Part shown: positions 10,191 through 21,518 of the stretch, in pieces | Numbering within the stretch: position 1 is the stretch's first letter | Layout of the letters: every line of letters starts with the position of its first letter | NCBI RefSeq assembly: GCF_000236905.1 | Contig: NC_016522.1 | Span: 930,001-994,000, forward strand | Source of the DNA: Tetrapisispora phaffii CBS 4417 | Taxonomy: Eukaryota > Ascomycota > Saccharomycetes > Saccharomycetales > Saccharomycetaceae | Reading direction: 5' to 3' | Length of the DNA stretch: 64,000 bases | The notes under the pieces: generated by a model | What the model saw: the letters and a program-made list of their open reading frames with translations, nothing else | Told to the model about the DNA's origin: nothing | Databases searched by the model: none | Program-made: the position numbers and the translations under genes

Positions 10191-13186
10191 CTCCGAACTA
10201 TCTGATCTAATCGGACCTGGCAAGAAAAAGAATAGAGAAGATTTGAACCAACATGAACAGATCTAAGGTCTGCGCAGCATATCGATGAGGAATTCACACA
10301 TACAGATTCTATAAGCTGCCGCTGTTAACCCGGAGCGAACAAATAAACATGCACATGCATTGCGTAGTCTATTCCACTGGAGCCCAGTGTTTAGCAGTAT
10401 TTACTGATATTATTATATAGTTCTTGAAGACAAGATGAAGTGGGAAAACAACCAATCACTGACTAAAGACTGTAATGCTGGGCATGTGGCAATATATTCG
10501 CGTCATCAAATACCCATCTTCAAGAGCACGATGAAATTGGAAAACAAAACTACTCAGGGTGTATCTTTCTTTTCGAAGGCGACACTGTAGATCTCGGTGT
10601 GTGTTTGTGTGCGACTCTCCGCACATGGAGCGAGTATTGGTTGCCATACTGTCCCAACTTTTTTAGTCTTTTGGGAAACAAAATACGACAGCGAATCATA
10701 TACATGTTTTCATGAAAAAAGAAGATGGATGAGTGGTTTGAGTTGTCTTCCAGAGGGTCTGAACGTTGCCTTTCCGAACACAACTGAGAGAGTGCAACGA
10801 TGATAATTGTGATGTAATGTTTATTTGATAAACATTTTTGTATTTTAAGATTGCATCCGAACAGACACACAGAAACAACCTTACCGCAGCACATGAGCCA
10901 GACGAACAACTCATTGTCAATTCACAAGCAATTGTTCTTTGCAGGATGGCACTATCAAAAGAGGAAAGCTGCATGAGGCAATGCAGCAGTACGTGTCTTT
11001 TCCTTAGTCCATGTTACTGTTGGGATTGCCATCAAGATTACATTAGATCAGCTTAGCAATTTGGCAGAAGAACCGTTTCGAAACGTATGAGCCGTACCGC
11101 GCCCATTCAAGAAAAAAAAATAGCCATCGGAATAAGTAAATAAATAAACATCTTCGGTTTCGGTAGCGCTAGTAAGGCCAGGAAGGAGCGGTTCAACTGT
11201 CCTAAAAGTTAGCATGTTTCCGGATCGACGTGGTGTTCAGTGTATTATTTATTTATTACTTTGTGTTTCTTGTAATCTCAGAACGGTCCACTACCGCACA
11301 GAGGTTGTCTTTGCAATGGTCAAGGTTTCCCAAACGGAAATTGACAGTATGATAGAAGACGAGCGAGAAGAAACCGAAAGTGAAAACAGTTGCATTCTGT
11401 CAAAAACAGAAACAGAAATGATAAAACTTTCTGTTTTTCCCCCATTTATTTATGTTTCGGCCCTTCGTTTTGAGTAAAAAATAATGGCCGCCGTCGCATC
11501 GACACAGAAACAATTGATATGACGCTTGGTTTTACGAAAAAGGAAACGGACATAAATTTCTGCAACTCGTCGGGCCCCAATGCACGAAATGGGTGATATT
11601 CTATTGGGGAGGCAAACAACAGAAAAATACATGCACCAGCAACAGAAGCGTATGCACACTTTGCATTTGCATTTACATTAAACTTTAATCACCACCAAGA
11701 CAGTCAATAGAATCGTGCAGAGGTTATTGTTAGGCGGTTTTTCCCTATTTTCGTCTTTTTGCTTTTGTTTGTACGGACGTTCCTGCGGTTTATGCCATTT
11801 TCTCGGCTTTGTGATTTTTTCCACTTTCCATTTCATTTCCGTGAAGGGACAATCGCAATAACACCCTGACATCCCAGTAAACAACCCGGACGTGCGTGGC
11901 GTTTATCGCTACCGAAATTCGAAATCTTATTGCCTAACGCATGCTATTTCCCGTGCGTGTGTCCCGTCGTGTGCCCGACTGATCGTATCTTCGTAGACTT
12001 TTGCTGGCTATCTCGTCGTATCTTGTGCTCCGTGCGCCGTGGTCTCCATGCCGCAATGGTCCTCAAATACTCTGGGCGTGACGCACTGCCAGTGACTAAC
12101 ACAGGGCACATGCAACATATCAGATTAGATGATGCAGTTCACAAAAAGAAAAAAGAAAAAAGAAAAAAGAAAGTTAGAATGTAATGATTTCTGGATGCAC
12201 TCCCCCTCCCTCTAACTAAGCCCGCAGAGTCTGCTACGATCTCTATCCGCAATTGCCCCGATCTCTCAATGAAATCGACGTTCCTTTGCCTGTTTTCTTT
12301 GTAACACTGTTAAATTAACATTTAATGAAAAACATTTTTATTATTTTCTTATGTTTTCGTAAACACTACGGCTGTTTCTCAGCCCGTGCTCTCCTTTCCT
12401 TTAAATAAGCAATCCGACCATTTAAAAATTGAGATGAACGAATTGGCTGCATTGAACTGATTCATTACAGAAATGCATACATATACATGCCAGATGTGCC
12501 ACTACCACCACTACTACTACTGCTGTCCTAGTTCCAGGGAAAACTGTATAGATACTTTAAATAACGTATACATTGGCAGTTCGGATTAAGCTCATATTAA
12601 TGAATGAATACTGAATGAATGTCCTTTTTTCTTTATTTATTTCGGAACTTGGTGTAGTTTATAATGCAATTTAAAGTTTTTCTTTCTGATGTAAATTTTG
12701 ATACTCTCATGTTTGTATTTTAACTTTTTTTTCCTTTCTATATTCACTCTCTGAAGTTGTTCTTGCATGAAACAAAGCTACAGAAGTGACAGGTATCTGA
12801 ATCCTGTTTGTTTTTTCTTTCTTCACCTTATACCCTCATATTCACCAGATAAAAAAAATATCAGTTCGTTTTGTCCCCCCACTTGTCGTTCAAATCTATA
12901 TCTCCCTTTAAGGACTATATCAGTTTGAACTTTATATTTATTGCTTACTTCAAACCTTTTCGTTCATCTCTTTCCCACATTCCATGAAGTATATAAACTG
13001 AGAAGAAATAATCAAATTTATATCTCGTCTTTTCACAGTCACTTATCTTCATATGTATTAATAAATCGTTTTCCCCCTGTATATTTGTTATATATCTACC
13101 GTTGTTAAATATATAACTACACCAATATTTACTAGTTTCGGCGTCATTCTTCTACCCGTCATCCGCAATAAACTATCACTGCAATC
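10191..13186. other. Long gene-free region before the HMG-box gene
   Basis: About 3 kb with only short random frames on both strands. Up to about 12300 the GC content is clearly higher than in the rest of the window (the line at 11881-11940 is about 50 percent); it then returns to AT-rich. A purine tract of repeated A-runs split by single G lies at about 12140-12172. It may be a mix of further relic sequence and the promoter of the downstream regulator. Confidence 0.5.
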
Positions 13187-14082
13187 ATGCCTGTCTCACC
13201 TAACCAGTATATGATGGCAAACACTAGTTACACTAGATCCGCTCCTGTAACACAAGGCGTCAGATTACCATCGATTAGAAATATTCTATCGGCATTGCCA
13301 GACAACTTGCCGTTGCAACAGAAACAACAACCTCAATATACCCCCGCTTATACTAATGCAGGCGCTATGACTCCGGTCAGTCATCCAAATTCAAGACAAA
13401 ATAGTTTCTCAAGCTTTAATGCCTATACGAATACAGACATGAACGCTACTGCATCGATGGATAAACAATACGACCTGAACGCAAACCTTCTGGGAAGAAA
13501 CAGTATACCGCTATTAAGTTCAAATTATCAAATAATTAACCAACATTCACACATGCAACTGTACCAACAGCTTCCACAAGCACACATTCAAGTGCAGCAG
13601 CAACCAAAATCCATTCAGGCCCCAATGAGTCCAAAGGAAGTTTCTTATCCTTCTCCAGCTTCGGAATTCAGCACGTTCAAAGTAAAGTCCAACAGCACTT
13701 CAAATAATAATATTCACTCAAAAACTAAAAAGAAAATATGCACTTGCAAGCATCACACAGATAATGGAACTAGAATACCAAGACCAAGAAATGCATTTAT
13801 TTTATTCAGACAAAATTTACATCATTCGCTCTTCGGGAAGGATAAAGAACAACTGCTGGAACAAGGTTCTTTTAAGACAAATTTCCAAGTCTCAAAGGAA
13901 ATAGGTCAACGTTGGAGAGAGTTGTCAGCCGATGAAAAAAATATTGGCATGATCTAGCAAAGAAAGAAAAGGAATTGCATAAAACTAAATATCCAAACTA
14001 TAAGTATATCCCAAGAAAATTGGAATACGCTTTGAGAGCTAAAAGTGGCGAATGTCCAATATGCCATTGTCAGAGACAGTGA
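13187..14082 (+). pseudogene. HMG-box regulator, Rox1/Rfg1-like, frame broken by one base
   Basis: Sequence-specific HMG-box DNA-binding protein, closest in my reading to Rox1/Rfg1 repressors. The N-terminal 180 residues are Gln/Asn/Ser/Pro-rich with a conserved-looking RLPSIRNILSALPD patch at about residues 24-37. A CTCKHH motif precedes an HMG box starting at residue 196 (RIPRPRNAFILFRQ). The frame from ATG 13187 stops at 13955-13957 inside the box. One frame over, the box continues directly with the conserved Tyr-Trp, then AKKEKELHKTKYPNYKY, and ends in CPICHCQ before TGA at 14080-14082. The break falls in a run of seven A (13935-13941), and eight A would restore an approximately 298-residue frame. 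This is either a real indel or a homopolymer sequencing error. S. cerevisiae Rox1 has its box at the N-terminus, so the orthology is uncertain. Confidence 0.8.
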
Positions 14083-14674
14083 ACATGAGATTACAAATAA
14101 ACAACGGTAGAATCTCCCCCTCATATTTAGAAATCTATACTATTTTAATTTGAACACATCTGAGATGTATTCAAACGATGCTCTTATAAATAATAAATAT
14201 TGATTATTTTTTTTCGAACTCAATTGTATTTGTTCTTTTTTTGGCAACTATGGCTTCCCTCCAAAAACCATTTTAAAATATGTGTATATATATATATATA
14301 TATATCAAGCTTGCAGTTTACTAAACTGAATGCCAATTGGACCTAAGTGTCAGAAAATATCTACATTAATTTAAGTTTCATTTGCCTATTTACTTACGTT
14401 GCAATTAGTTCGTGGCATTGCAGCTTATGAGTACATATATAAATATGTTAACTTCTTGTCTTCCGTACAAGATGACACATCTCCGGCCCTGCGTAAGCGA
14501 AGAACCAACAAATCTGGAAAATGACAATTCAAGATTTCATTATAGTATATTTAAAGAGTATGTATATACAACTATATATTCAGTTCAATTTATGTTGAGA
14601 GAGTAGTTTGCTAACCAGATCAGCAACAGAGCAGAGGTTAAGATATATTATATTAGGACGAATTGCAGGCGAAA
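14083..14674. other. Intergenic with a TA microsatellite
   Basis: 592 bp between the HMG-box gene and MRPS5. It includes a dinucleotide TA repeat at about 14285-14305. No gene recognised. Confidence 0.6.
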
Positions 14675-15619
14675 ATGTTTAAGAGACAATTCTCGACGTC
14701 ACTGGGCAATTTGAAACACTATGGTGATTCCATACTGAAGAAATATTATTCACCTGAATTATTGAATTCAATTAAGTTAGCCCAAAGTGTTATTCCGACG
14801 AAGCCAGATTTTAAAGTCTCAAGTAATGTTAAATTTCATCCTCCATATTTGGAAGATTTTAGTAAAATAGACAGTTATTGGGATTATAAACCGGGTTTAC
14901 CACACGCACATGTTAGTGATGTTAATGAAATCAATACATTTGAATGGGACAAAGTTCATCAACAATTGCCAGGTGATGGTCTCATAATACCACCTGGTGT
15001 CTCAAGGAATATAGCATCTGGCTCCGATTCTGCCAAATTATCCGGCAGAACTTCAAAAACTATGGATGTTGCTTTAGGGTTGCATAAGCAATCTGGTTTA
15101 AATATTGAATATATTACAAAAAAATTAGATATGAAACCTTTAGTTACCAAGAGAGTCTCTAATCAAACTGCAAAAGGTAAAATTGCCTCGTTTTATGCAT
15201 TGGTGGTTGTAGGTGATCGTAATGGTATGGTTGGGTTAGGTGAAGGTAAATCAAGAGAAACTATGTCGAAAGCTATCTTTAAGGCACATTGGGATGGTGT
15301 CCGTAATTTGAAAGAAATTCCAAGATATGAAAATCGAACAATTTATGGTGACATCGATTATAGATATCATGGTGTTAAATTATTTTTAAGAAGTGGTAGA
15401 CCAGGTTTTGGTCTAAGAGTTAATCATATAATATATGAAATTTGTGAATGTGCAGGTATTAAGGATTTAAGTGGTAAAGTTTACAAATCGAGAAATGATA
15501 TGAATGTTGCCAAAGGTACAGTAGAAGCCTTATTAAATTCGCAAAAGACTCTGGATGAAATTGCATTAGGTAGAGGTAAAAAAATTGCTGACGTCAGAAG
15601 TATTTATTACTCAAGTTAA
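14675..15619 (+). CDS. MRPS5: Mitochondrial ribosomal protein uS5m
   Basis: Protein of the mitochondrial small ribosomal subunit, nuclear-encoded. 314 residues (S. cerevisiae about 307). It starts [12 protein letters not shown], a basic mitochondrial targeting sequence. The S5 RNA-binding domain is at about residues 160-230 ([26 protein letters not shown]), followed by the S5 C-terminal fold ([12 protein letters not shown]). A TTG four codons upstream is in frame, but the ATG at 14675 fits the targeting peptide. In S. cerevisiae it lies in the same cluster as SPO23, DUT1 and TRS20. Confidence 0.95.
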   Translation: MFKRQFSTSLGNLKHYGDSILKKYYSPELLNSIKLAQSVIPTKPDFKVSSNVKFHPPYLEDFSKIDSYWDYKPGLPHAHVSDVNEINTFEWDKVHQQLPGDGLIIPPGVSRNIASGSDSAKLSGRTSKTMDVALGLHKQSGLNIEYITKKLDMKPLVTKRVSNQTAKGKIASFYALVVVGDRNGMVGLGEGKSRETMSKAIFKAHWDGVRNLKEIPRYENRTIYGDIDYRYHGVKLFLRSGRPGFGLRVNHIIYEICECAGIKDLSGKVYKSRNDMNVAKGTVEALLNSQKTLDEIALGRGKKIADVRSIYYSS

Positions 15620-15991
15620 AAATAATACAATATTCAATAAATGAGCTAAGATATAAAGATGCTTCAAGGAAGATATATTCATAATTCGTCAAAAAATAAG
15701 AGAGATCTATACCAAGTTTTGTTTATAAAAAAGTTAATCTAGAAAATAAATAGAGTTTTGTAAATAGTTAAATATATCGATATTGTTTTCTACTATTAAA
15801 TTTGACAGTTCAGCCAAGAAAAAGTATGAAAGAGGTCGTTTATGTGAAACATTGTACATCAAAACACACATACTCAGTTACAATAATAGCTCTCCATTTT
15901 ATTTTGTAGTTTTTTTATGTATATTATAATTACAAATAAAAATATAAAATAAATAAAATATTTTTTTAAAAAAGTAAGTTGGATAAAGACT
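15620..15991. other. Convergent 3' region of MRPS5 and the SPO23-like gene
   Basis: 372 bp of very AT-rich sequence between two convergent stop codons, rich in AATAAA-like stretches near 15935-15960. It probably holds both polyadenylation regions. Confidence 0.5.
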
Positions 15992-17863
15992 TTATTCGAT
16001 TTCCAGATTTGAATATTTTACATTCCATCCCATAAAATTATCATTACTGAATTCTATTGGATTATCATCTGTGTTAATCGGTTTTAGATTTTGCTCCTGA
16101 AATTTATCTTTGGGTGAAACCTCTCGATCTGAATTTTCATTTGAATTCATCGTCCTTGGAGTAATTAAATATAGTTCTTTATTGTCTTCACTATTATTAA
16201 CTGATTTTTCAATTTCTTCTGAACTACCCTCTATTTCAGTCAATGTGTTAATAATACCAATCGAATCATGGGTTTCTTCCATAGAAGTTTCTCCAGAGGC
16301 ACAATAAATGTTACTGGAATCAATTATGTTTTTTGTATTAGATATATCAAAATCAACACTCTCTAGTATCTTCTCAAAGTTGAACTTTTCCTGTTCAATT
16401 GGCATATTTTCAAATAATTCATCATATCCATTGAATGAAAATGACGAATCGAAATATTCATTGAATGGATTATTGTTGATTTCTACATTTTGTTCAATGT
16501 TCATGGTTGGTGGTCTGTAAGAACTAATTTTTTTAATAAATGATTTTCTCCAATGAGCTTTAATGTTATTATTATTATTATTATTATTATTGTTTCCCAA
16601 ATATTCCTTTTCAATTAGGTTTTTTTTGATGCCATTATCTACATTTTCGTCATCTTTAATAAAATTATTTGTGATATAATTGTTCTTAATAAAGTTATTC
16701 TCATTACTCGAGATTTGCTGATCTATTTTTATTGCTGTATTTAAATCATTACAGTAAAGTATTTTGTTGTTGCAATGGCAACATATTATCTCCCTTCCAT
16801 TCAAATGATTATTCATATTTTTCCGTCTTTTTTTTGTGACTCTATTTCCTGTGGCTCTGAATCTTTGCTCATCATTCTTATCATTGCTATTATTAGTTGA
16901 AGTAGATGATGATAGTGTAGACGAACTTGAATTTTCTAGTACGTTTGTCAATCCTTCATTTAAATAAGTTAATTTATTCATTAATGAATATCTGAGGTTC
17001 ATCTTTATATCGTGCAGATTGGAGTTAACTAAGAATGGTTTCATAATATGATAAGTTTCGGACCCTAGGGCAAACACATATGATTTCATATTTTCGAAAT
17101 TTAAATGTGCTTCTTCACTAAATAAAACACTTTGAACATCATGCAATGAATACCTCTTCTTAATGACTTTTATAATCCTCGAATAATTCAAATTTTCTTC
17201 AGCATCTGATTTAATGTAAATAATGCATTTCTTAATGTAATCATTAATTGTAGTTCCAACTAAGGTTTTAAATTCCCTATTGAAGTGAAATTGAGAGGAA
17301 TTAACGCAGTAGGCAAAAGTATAACAATGTGGAATATAGCCATATTTAATACCATTGAGAAGTTCCAAGTACATTGTAAAATTAAGTTTTAATTGATCCT
17401 CTGGACTCAATTTTTTAATTTTAAACTTCTGACCAGTTTTTGACGCTTTTGCTTCAAAGTTGGCAATACCTTGTTGATAAACTGCTTGATATGTCATAGA
17501 TTTAGCTTCCTCCAATTCTGACTTGGATAATCCATAGAATTGATTTCTTTGAAGATAGGATGAGTTGGCAGGAGTTATTGATGGAAGAGTCTCTATGAAT
17601 AAATAAGCGTTGGCAGCATAGTAAGCAGCAACATTAGTTAACATTGCAAAATTGGTCAAGTTTCTAAGCATACCTTTGGTTGGAATTTCTCCTCTTTCAT
17701 GAGGGACAAAGCCGTATTTTGCATTAACCGAACAAGCAATAGAGGCAGCATAGTGTAGTGATGCTAATTTTATATCTTTTAACCCAGTAATATGATTATT
17801 ATTGACGGGATACTCGAGAACAGGCACTTGGAACTGGTGCTTGACTTGTGGCAATTTTGTCAT
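15992..17863 (-). CDS. SPO23-like protein of unknown function
   Basis: 623 residues. The N-terminal about 310 residues are well structured (many aromatic and Cys residues, segments such as GMLRNLTNFAMLTNVAAYYA). The C-terminal half is low-complexity Asn/Ser/Glu-rich and includes an uninterrupted Asn run encoded by a GTT/ATT-type trinucleotide repeat at about 16567-16592. I assign it to the SPO23 family mainly from context: in S. cerevisiae SPO23 lies beside MRPS5 and near DUT1 and TRS20. Spo23 associates with the meiosis protein Spo1, but its function is unknown. Here the gene is inverted and on the other side of MRPS5. No catalytic motif is visible. Confidence 0.6.
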   Translation of the reverse strand: MTKLPQVKHQFQVPVLEYPVNNNHITGLKDIKLASLHYAASIACSVNAKYGFVPHERGEIPTKGMLRNLTNFAMLTNVAAYYAANAYLFIETLPSITPANSSYLQRNQFYGLSKSELEEAKSMTYQAVYQQGIANFEAKASKTGQKFKIKKLSPEDQLKLNFTMYLELLNGIKYGYIPHCYTFAYCVNSSQFHFNREFKTLVGTTINDYIKKCIIYIKSDAEENLNYSRIIKVIKKRYSLHDVQSVLFSEEAHLNFENMKSYVFALGSETYHIMKPFLVNSNLHDIKMNLRYSLMNKLTYLNEGLTNVLENSSSSTLSSSTSTNNSNDKNDEQRFRATGNRVTKKRRKNMNNHLNGREIICCHCNNKILYCNDLNTAIKIDQQISSNENNFIKNNYITNNFIKDDENVDNGIKKNLIEKEYLGNNNNNNNNNNIKAHWRKSFIKKISSYRPPTMNIEQNVEINNNPFNEYFDSSFSFNGYDELFENMPIEQEKFNFEKILESVDFDISNTKNIIDSSNIYCASGETSMEETHDSIGIINTLTEIEGSSEEIEKSVNNSEDNKELYLITPRTMNSNENSDREVSPKDKFQEQNLKPINTDDNPIEFSNDNFMGWNVKYSNLEIE

Positions 17864-19073
17864 TGTTAATAGTAAATACTTGATAATCTTTAGTGATATT
17901 TAAAGAACGTTTTTTTAGGGTTTTCTATTATTAAATATTTTTTTGCGATTTGATTCAAAAGTGATTAGCAATTGATATTATTTTATTAGCAATATGAAGT
18001 AATAATATAAAAATTGATGATTTTAGAAATATCAAAGCCTATGGAGTTCCAAAACTTTACTATTCTAAAATAAACTATAGGTTTGTATTATTTGATTAAA
18101 ATATGATTATTAAAGAAGTTTTTATCTTTGTTAAATTTATAACGTCAGTAAATATATTTTTGTAAAATGTTCTTATAATTTGTTATAATCAAAAGCGACG
18201 CATATATTTGATTTTTGACGCTATATGAATATATAACAAATTTAATAAATAGATAAGAATAGACATAGATAAACCAATTCCAAAACAAGAAGTCATTCCA
18301 AAGTTATGATTCATTATAGTCATTTCAAGTGTGCTTTATATATCTTGGATAAAACTCGATTAACCAAATATCATTTTAAAACATTTCTATAAAAGCAAAG
18401 TAATTAAAAATGGTTGATATGTATAATACAATGGCTGCATATGTAATATTAAATTCCAATTTTATTTGTATTCAAAAACATATTTCAATCACTATCAAAT
18501 GATTCTAGATTTATTTTAAATAGAAGCAAAGAAATAAAATGTAACATATTGAGGTACATTTCTATTCTATAATGACATATTCTTTTATTTACATAGATAC
18601 TTAATAACTACCTTGCAATGACATTTGCTAATATTTAGTTATTTTCTTATTGAGAAACAGCATAAAAAATGGCAATACATTTAGAAAAGGTGATATAACA
18701 TTACCAGACGCTAGCTCTTCTAATATATTTCTTGGCAAACGATGTTCTAATATTTGAAAGACACTGATTATATCACAACAGCAAAGAGTATACTAAAATA
18801 TAATTTGGCTATTTAACTATACAACGATAGTTCTGAATAATATTTTTTATTGGAATTACATATATTTCATTACTGACATCACGTCCTTTCACAGTAATGG
18901 CAAAACCAAAAATAAAAAAAACTTTGCTTTATAAGAACATAATGTCAGTTACTTATGAGCAAAACAGATGCTTTTGATGCTATGTAGAAATAGTTATCCA
19001 AAGAACTCATTTCTGTAAAATTTTGTGTCATTTTATGAAATATGCAGACGTTTGAAGTGGTCTACCTAAAAAT
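17864..19073. other. Intergenic, no gene recognised
   Basis: About 1.2 kb of very AT-rich sequence between the SPO23-like gene and tRNA-Gly. No open frame of interest and no RNA gene I could support. Confidence 0.5.
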
Positions 19074-19079
19074 AAAAAA
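19074..19079 (-). terminator. RNA polymerase III terminator of tRNA-Gly
   Basis: On the transcribed strand a run of six T follows the tRNA 3' end by a few bases. Confidence 0.7.
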
Positions 19080-19084
19080 TAAAA

Positions 19085-19155
19085 TGCGCAAGCCCGGAAT
19101 CGAACCGGGGGCCCAACGATGGCAACGTTGGATTTTACCACTAAACCACTTGCGC
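19085..19155 (-). tRNA. tRNA-Gly (GCC)
   Basis: A 71-nt cloverleaf with acceptor GCGCAAG/CTTGCGC, anticodon GCC in the loop TTGCCAT, and T-arm CCGGTTCGATTCCGG. Practically identical to the yeast glycine tRNA. A sigma-like LTR begins 17 bp upstream of its 5' end. Confidence 0.97.
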
Positions 19156-19166
19156 AATTGATATGC

Positions 19167-19171
19167 GTTCT
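19167..19171. repeat. 5-bp target duplication, LTR copy 1 (tRNA side)
   Basis: GTTCT here is repeated at 19563-19567 on the far side of the LTR. It lies 12-16 bp upstream of the mature tRNA-Gly 5' end. Confidence 0.85.
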
Positions 19172-19562
19172 TATTGTAATACGGATACTACAATAGACAG
19201 AGTTATGACAGGATTATAATATAATAGATAGACAGATGTAAGACAGACTATTATATTATGGCAGATAGGAAGCGCAGGATCGGATCTTCTTATTATTTTC
19301 AACGTAAAACAGAAACTTGCTTCTTTTTATATATTCTACATAATATCTAATAATAAGTTACATGATCATCCAAATACTAGAAGTATAAATAGGTCTCCTA
19401 TTTATACTTTTAGTTTAGCTACAATTTGCAATGTGCCTCGTTGAACTTGTCATTGCATTCGTGGCGACATCAGCTGTTCCAGTTGGTGACAATATTTCCT
19501 AAACAGGAAATATTACTAATGCTATATCGTAATCTAACTCTTGCTGAGTTTATATTACAACA
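19172..19562 (-). mobile_element. Solo LTR, Ty3/sigma-like, copy 1
   Basis: A 391-bp solo LTR on the minus strand, starting TGTTGTAATATAAAC and ending GTATTACAATA, flanked by perfect 5-bp duplications (GTTCT). 344 bp of it match the second copy at 50827-51170 with no difference I could see. It resembles the S. cerevisiae Ty3 LTR (sigma): a TGTTGTA start, a TATAAA box within AAAGTATAAATAGG, and a GATCCG-GCGCTTCC stretch. Its position 17 bp upstream of a tRNA start is the Ty3 integration signature. The end is TA rather than CA. It contains one copy of an inverted repeat AATATTTCCT-GTTT-AGGAAATATT. No internal element sequence is attached. Confidence 0.9.
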
Positions 19563-19567
19563 GTTCT
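19563..19567. repeat. 5-bp target duplication, LTR copy 1 (distal side)
   Basis: GTTCT, identical to 19167-19171. Confidence 0.85.
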
Positions 19568-20647
19568 TCAGTGATGTTAAGAAGAATATCTTCATTGTTA
19601 TGGGTTCCGGTCGGAAGACCATGAATACTCTAACAGCTTGGAAATACCATGGCAGAATAACGAAGAGCCCGGAACACAAGTTACTTATATATTAAAATTC
19701 GAGATTAATAATAAGTCATTCCAAGTACTTGCCTACCAACCCTAGTTTATAGCCAGTATAGAACTCCTCATTTTATAACTTTTCTAGTAAGACCATGACT
19801 AATAGAATTCGATTTTGATTATATATGAAAAGCAGTACTAGGTTTGTTTCTTTCTTGCATTGCCAGTCAAAAATTAAAAAGTAGGTGGAAAATATATTAT
19901 GGAGATTTTCAGCACTTAATTTAGCATCATTGATAGCGATACTTGCTTTACAGTAGTCCATCGTCTTCATTAATTCCGTAACATATTACCACCAAGTCTA
20001 TAATACGTAGACATGCATATATAGTGAAAAATAAATTTACTAACACATTGTTATCCAGAGACATTTAACCAACATGATACATGTGTTGGTGTAAGGTTTT
20101 AGTACCGGGTTTCTGACAAGAGTCTTACATCGCAATCTTGGTAGGACTGCTGTGAAAACTAAATCCCATTGCAACTTCACGATTCTCAATCAACGACGCT
20201 CTTGCTATGAACATAACCCAATGTATTTGGTATCTTAGTACCCAAAATAGAAACCGTTATGCATCTGTATTTCTTTTCGAATACATAGGGCCAATTCCTG
20301 CTTATTCCGAGTTCCTTCATCAATTAAGAAACAATCACAAATTAATATAGAGATATCGATTTTATGCTATGAGTTATGACCGCATGTTGAACTGACTATT
20401 CCATCAGCATTTAGGTGTTTGTACTTTGAGATGAGCCAAGAGACACGAAACCGAATCATTATTTTCTGACGCGTAAATTTTAGATATTTCATCATAATCT
20501 CTAGTTATTTCGCAAATATATATATATTAACACATATCTAATATATTTACCCAAAGTTACTCATTTAAGTTCAATATACTTCCAAGTTCAGTTAAATATT
20601 TACTTAGTTTCATATCTGAACTTTCTATACGTTCAACTTTCGATCCG
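19568..20647. other. Intergenic upstream of DUT1
   Basis: About 1.1 kb with no recognisable gene. The proximal 180 bp hold an MCB box (20469-20474) likely serving DUT1. Confidence 0.5.
20469..20474. promoter_or_regulatory. MCB box (MBF site) before DUT1
   Basis: ACGCGT, the MBF core for G1/S transcription, about 175-205 bp upstream of the DUT1 start. DUT1 is periodically expressed in yeast. Confidence 0.65.
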
Positions 20648-21109
20648 ATGACCCAACCAAACACTAAACAACAAAAAATGTCCCATTCTCTAAAAATCCA
20701 ATTGCGTTCATCAGATGCCACTGTCCCAACTAAAGGTTCTTCCACCGCTGCTGGTTACGATATTTATGCTTCTCAACAATGCGTTATTCCATCTCGTGGT
20801 CAAGGTTTAGTTGGCACTGATATTTCTTTCACCGTCCCAGTTGGTACATATGGTAGAATTGCTCCAAGATCTGGTTTAGCCGTTAAAAACGGTATCCAGA
20901 CTGGAGCTGGTGTTGTTGACAGAGACTATACTGGTGAGGTTAAGGTTGTTTTATTCAATCACTCTGAAAAAGATTTCGAAATTAAGAAAGGTGATCGTGT
21001 AGCCCAATTGATTTTGGAAAAAATTGTCGATGATGCAGAAATTGTCGTTGTTGAATCTTTAGAAGACAGCGAAAGAGGTGCTGGTGGTTTTGGTTCCACT
21101 GGTAAATAA
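20648..21109 (+). CDS. DUT1: dUTP diphosphatase
   Basis: Trimeric dUTPase hydrolysing dUTP to dUMP and pyrophosphate, which keeps uracil out of DNA and feeds dTMP synthesis. 153 residues from ATG 20648, or 143 from an in-frame ATG at 20678 (MSHSLKIQ). The second start has an A-rich context and gives a length closer to the S. cerevisiae protein (147), so it may be the main start. All five dUTPase motifs are present: [23 protein letters not shown] with its catalytic Asp, GDRVAQLI, and the C-terminal [10 protein letters not shown] nucleotide clamp. An MCB box upstream suggests G1/S control. Confidence 0.96.
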   Translation: MTQPNTKQQKMSHSLKIQLRSSDATVPTKGSSTAAGYDIYASQQCVIPSRGQGLVGTDISFTVPVGTYGRIAPRSGLAVKNGIQTGAGVVDRDYTGEVKVVLFNHSEKDFEIKKGDRVAQLILEKIVDDAEIVVVESLEDSERGAGGFGSTGK

Positions 21110-21518
21110 ACAGTCAACAATAATTTGTAATTAAAAATAAATCAGAAGTGTGATGACCTAATCAGGAACCATTTATATGTAGTATTTTCATATTTGTAAA
21201 ATATGCTTCATTTAAGAAACAATACCTGCCGTCATCCTTTCTTCTCAAAACATCAGAAGATATGCATTATATACTAATATATATTTATTCACTACATGTA
21301 ACAAATAAAATAAACATTTTGATCAGTGAACTTGGAATAATATCTAAAATAGTTCTTAATATAATCGGTATATTTGATATTGAAGTCTAATATATAAATT
21401 TTATAAATACGTTATATTATACTGAGAATATTAATAATTTCGTATGTTATAGGTATATGCATGTCTTCTACTGTGTAGATAGCTTTTACGATCAATTGAA
21501 TATTACACGTTGATCCAA
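21110..21518. other. Convergent 3' region of DUT1 and TRS20
   Basis: 409 bp of AT-rich sequence with no open frame of note. S. cerevisiae has SRB6 at this point; it is absent here. Confidence 0.6.

Noticed and set aside
10597..12184. Several 60-120 codon frames on both strands in the GC-richer block
   Set aside because: They overlap each other in conflicting frames and show Cys/Arg/Thr-rich translations typical of non-coding GC-richer DNA.
12601..12660. TTCGGAA sequence considered as a centromere CDEIII element
   Set aside because: Flanking bases do not fit the CDEIII consensus and no CDEI plus AT-rich CDEII lies at the right distance.
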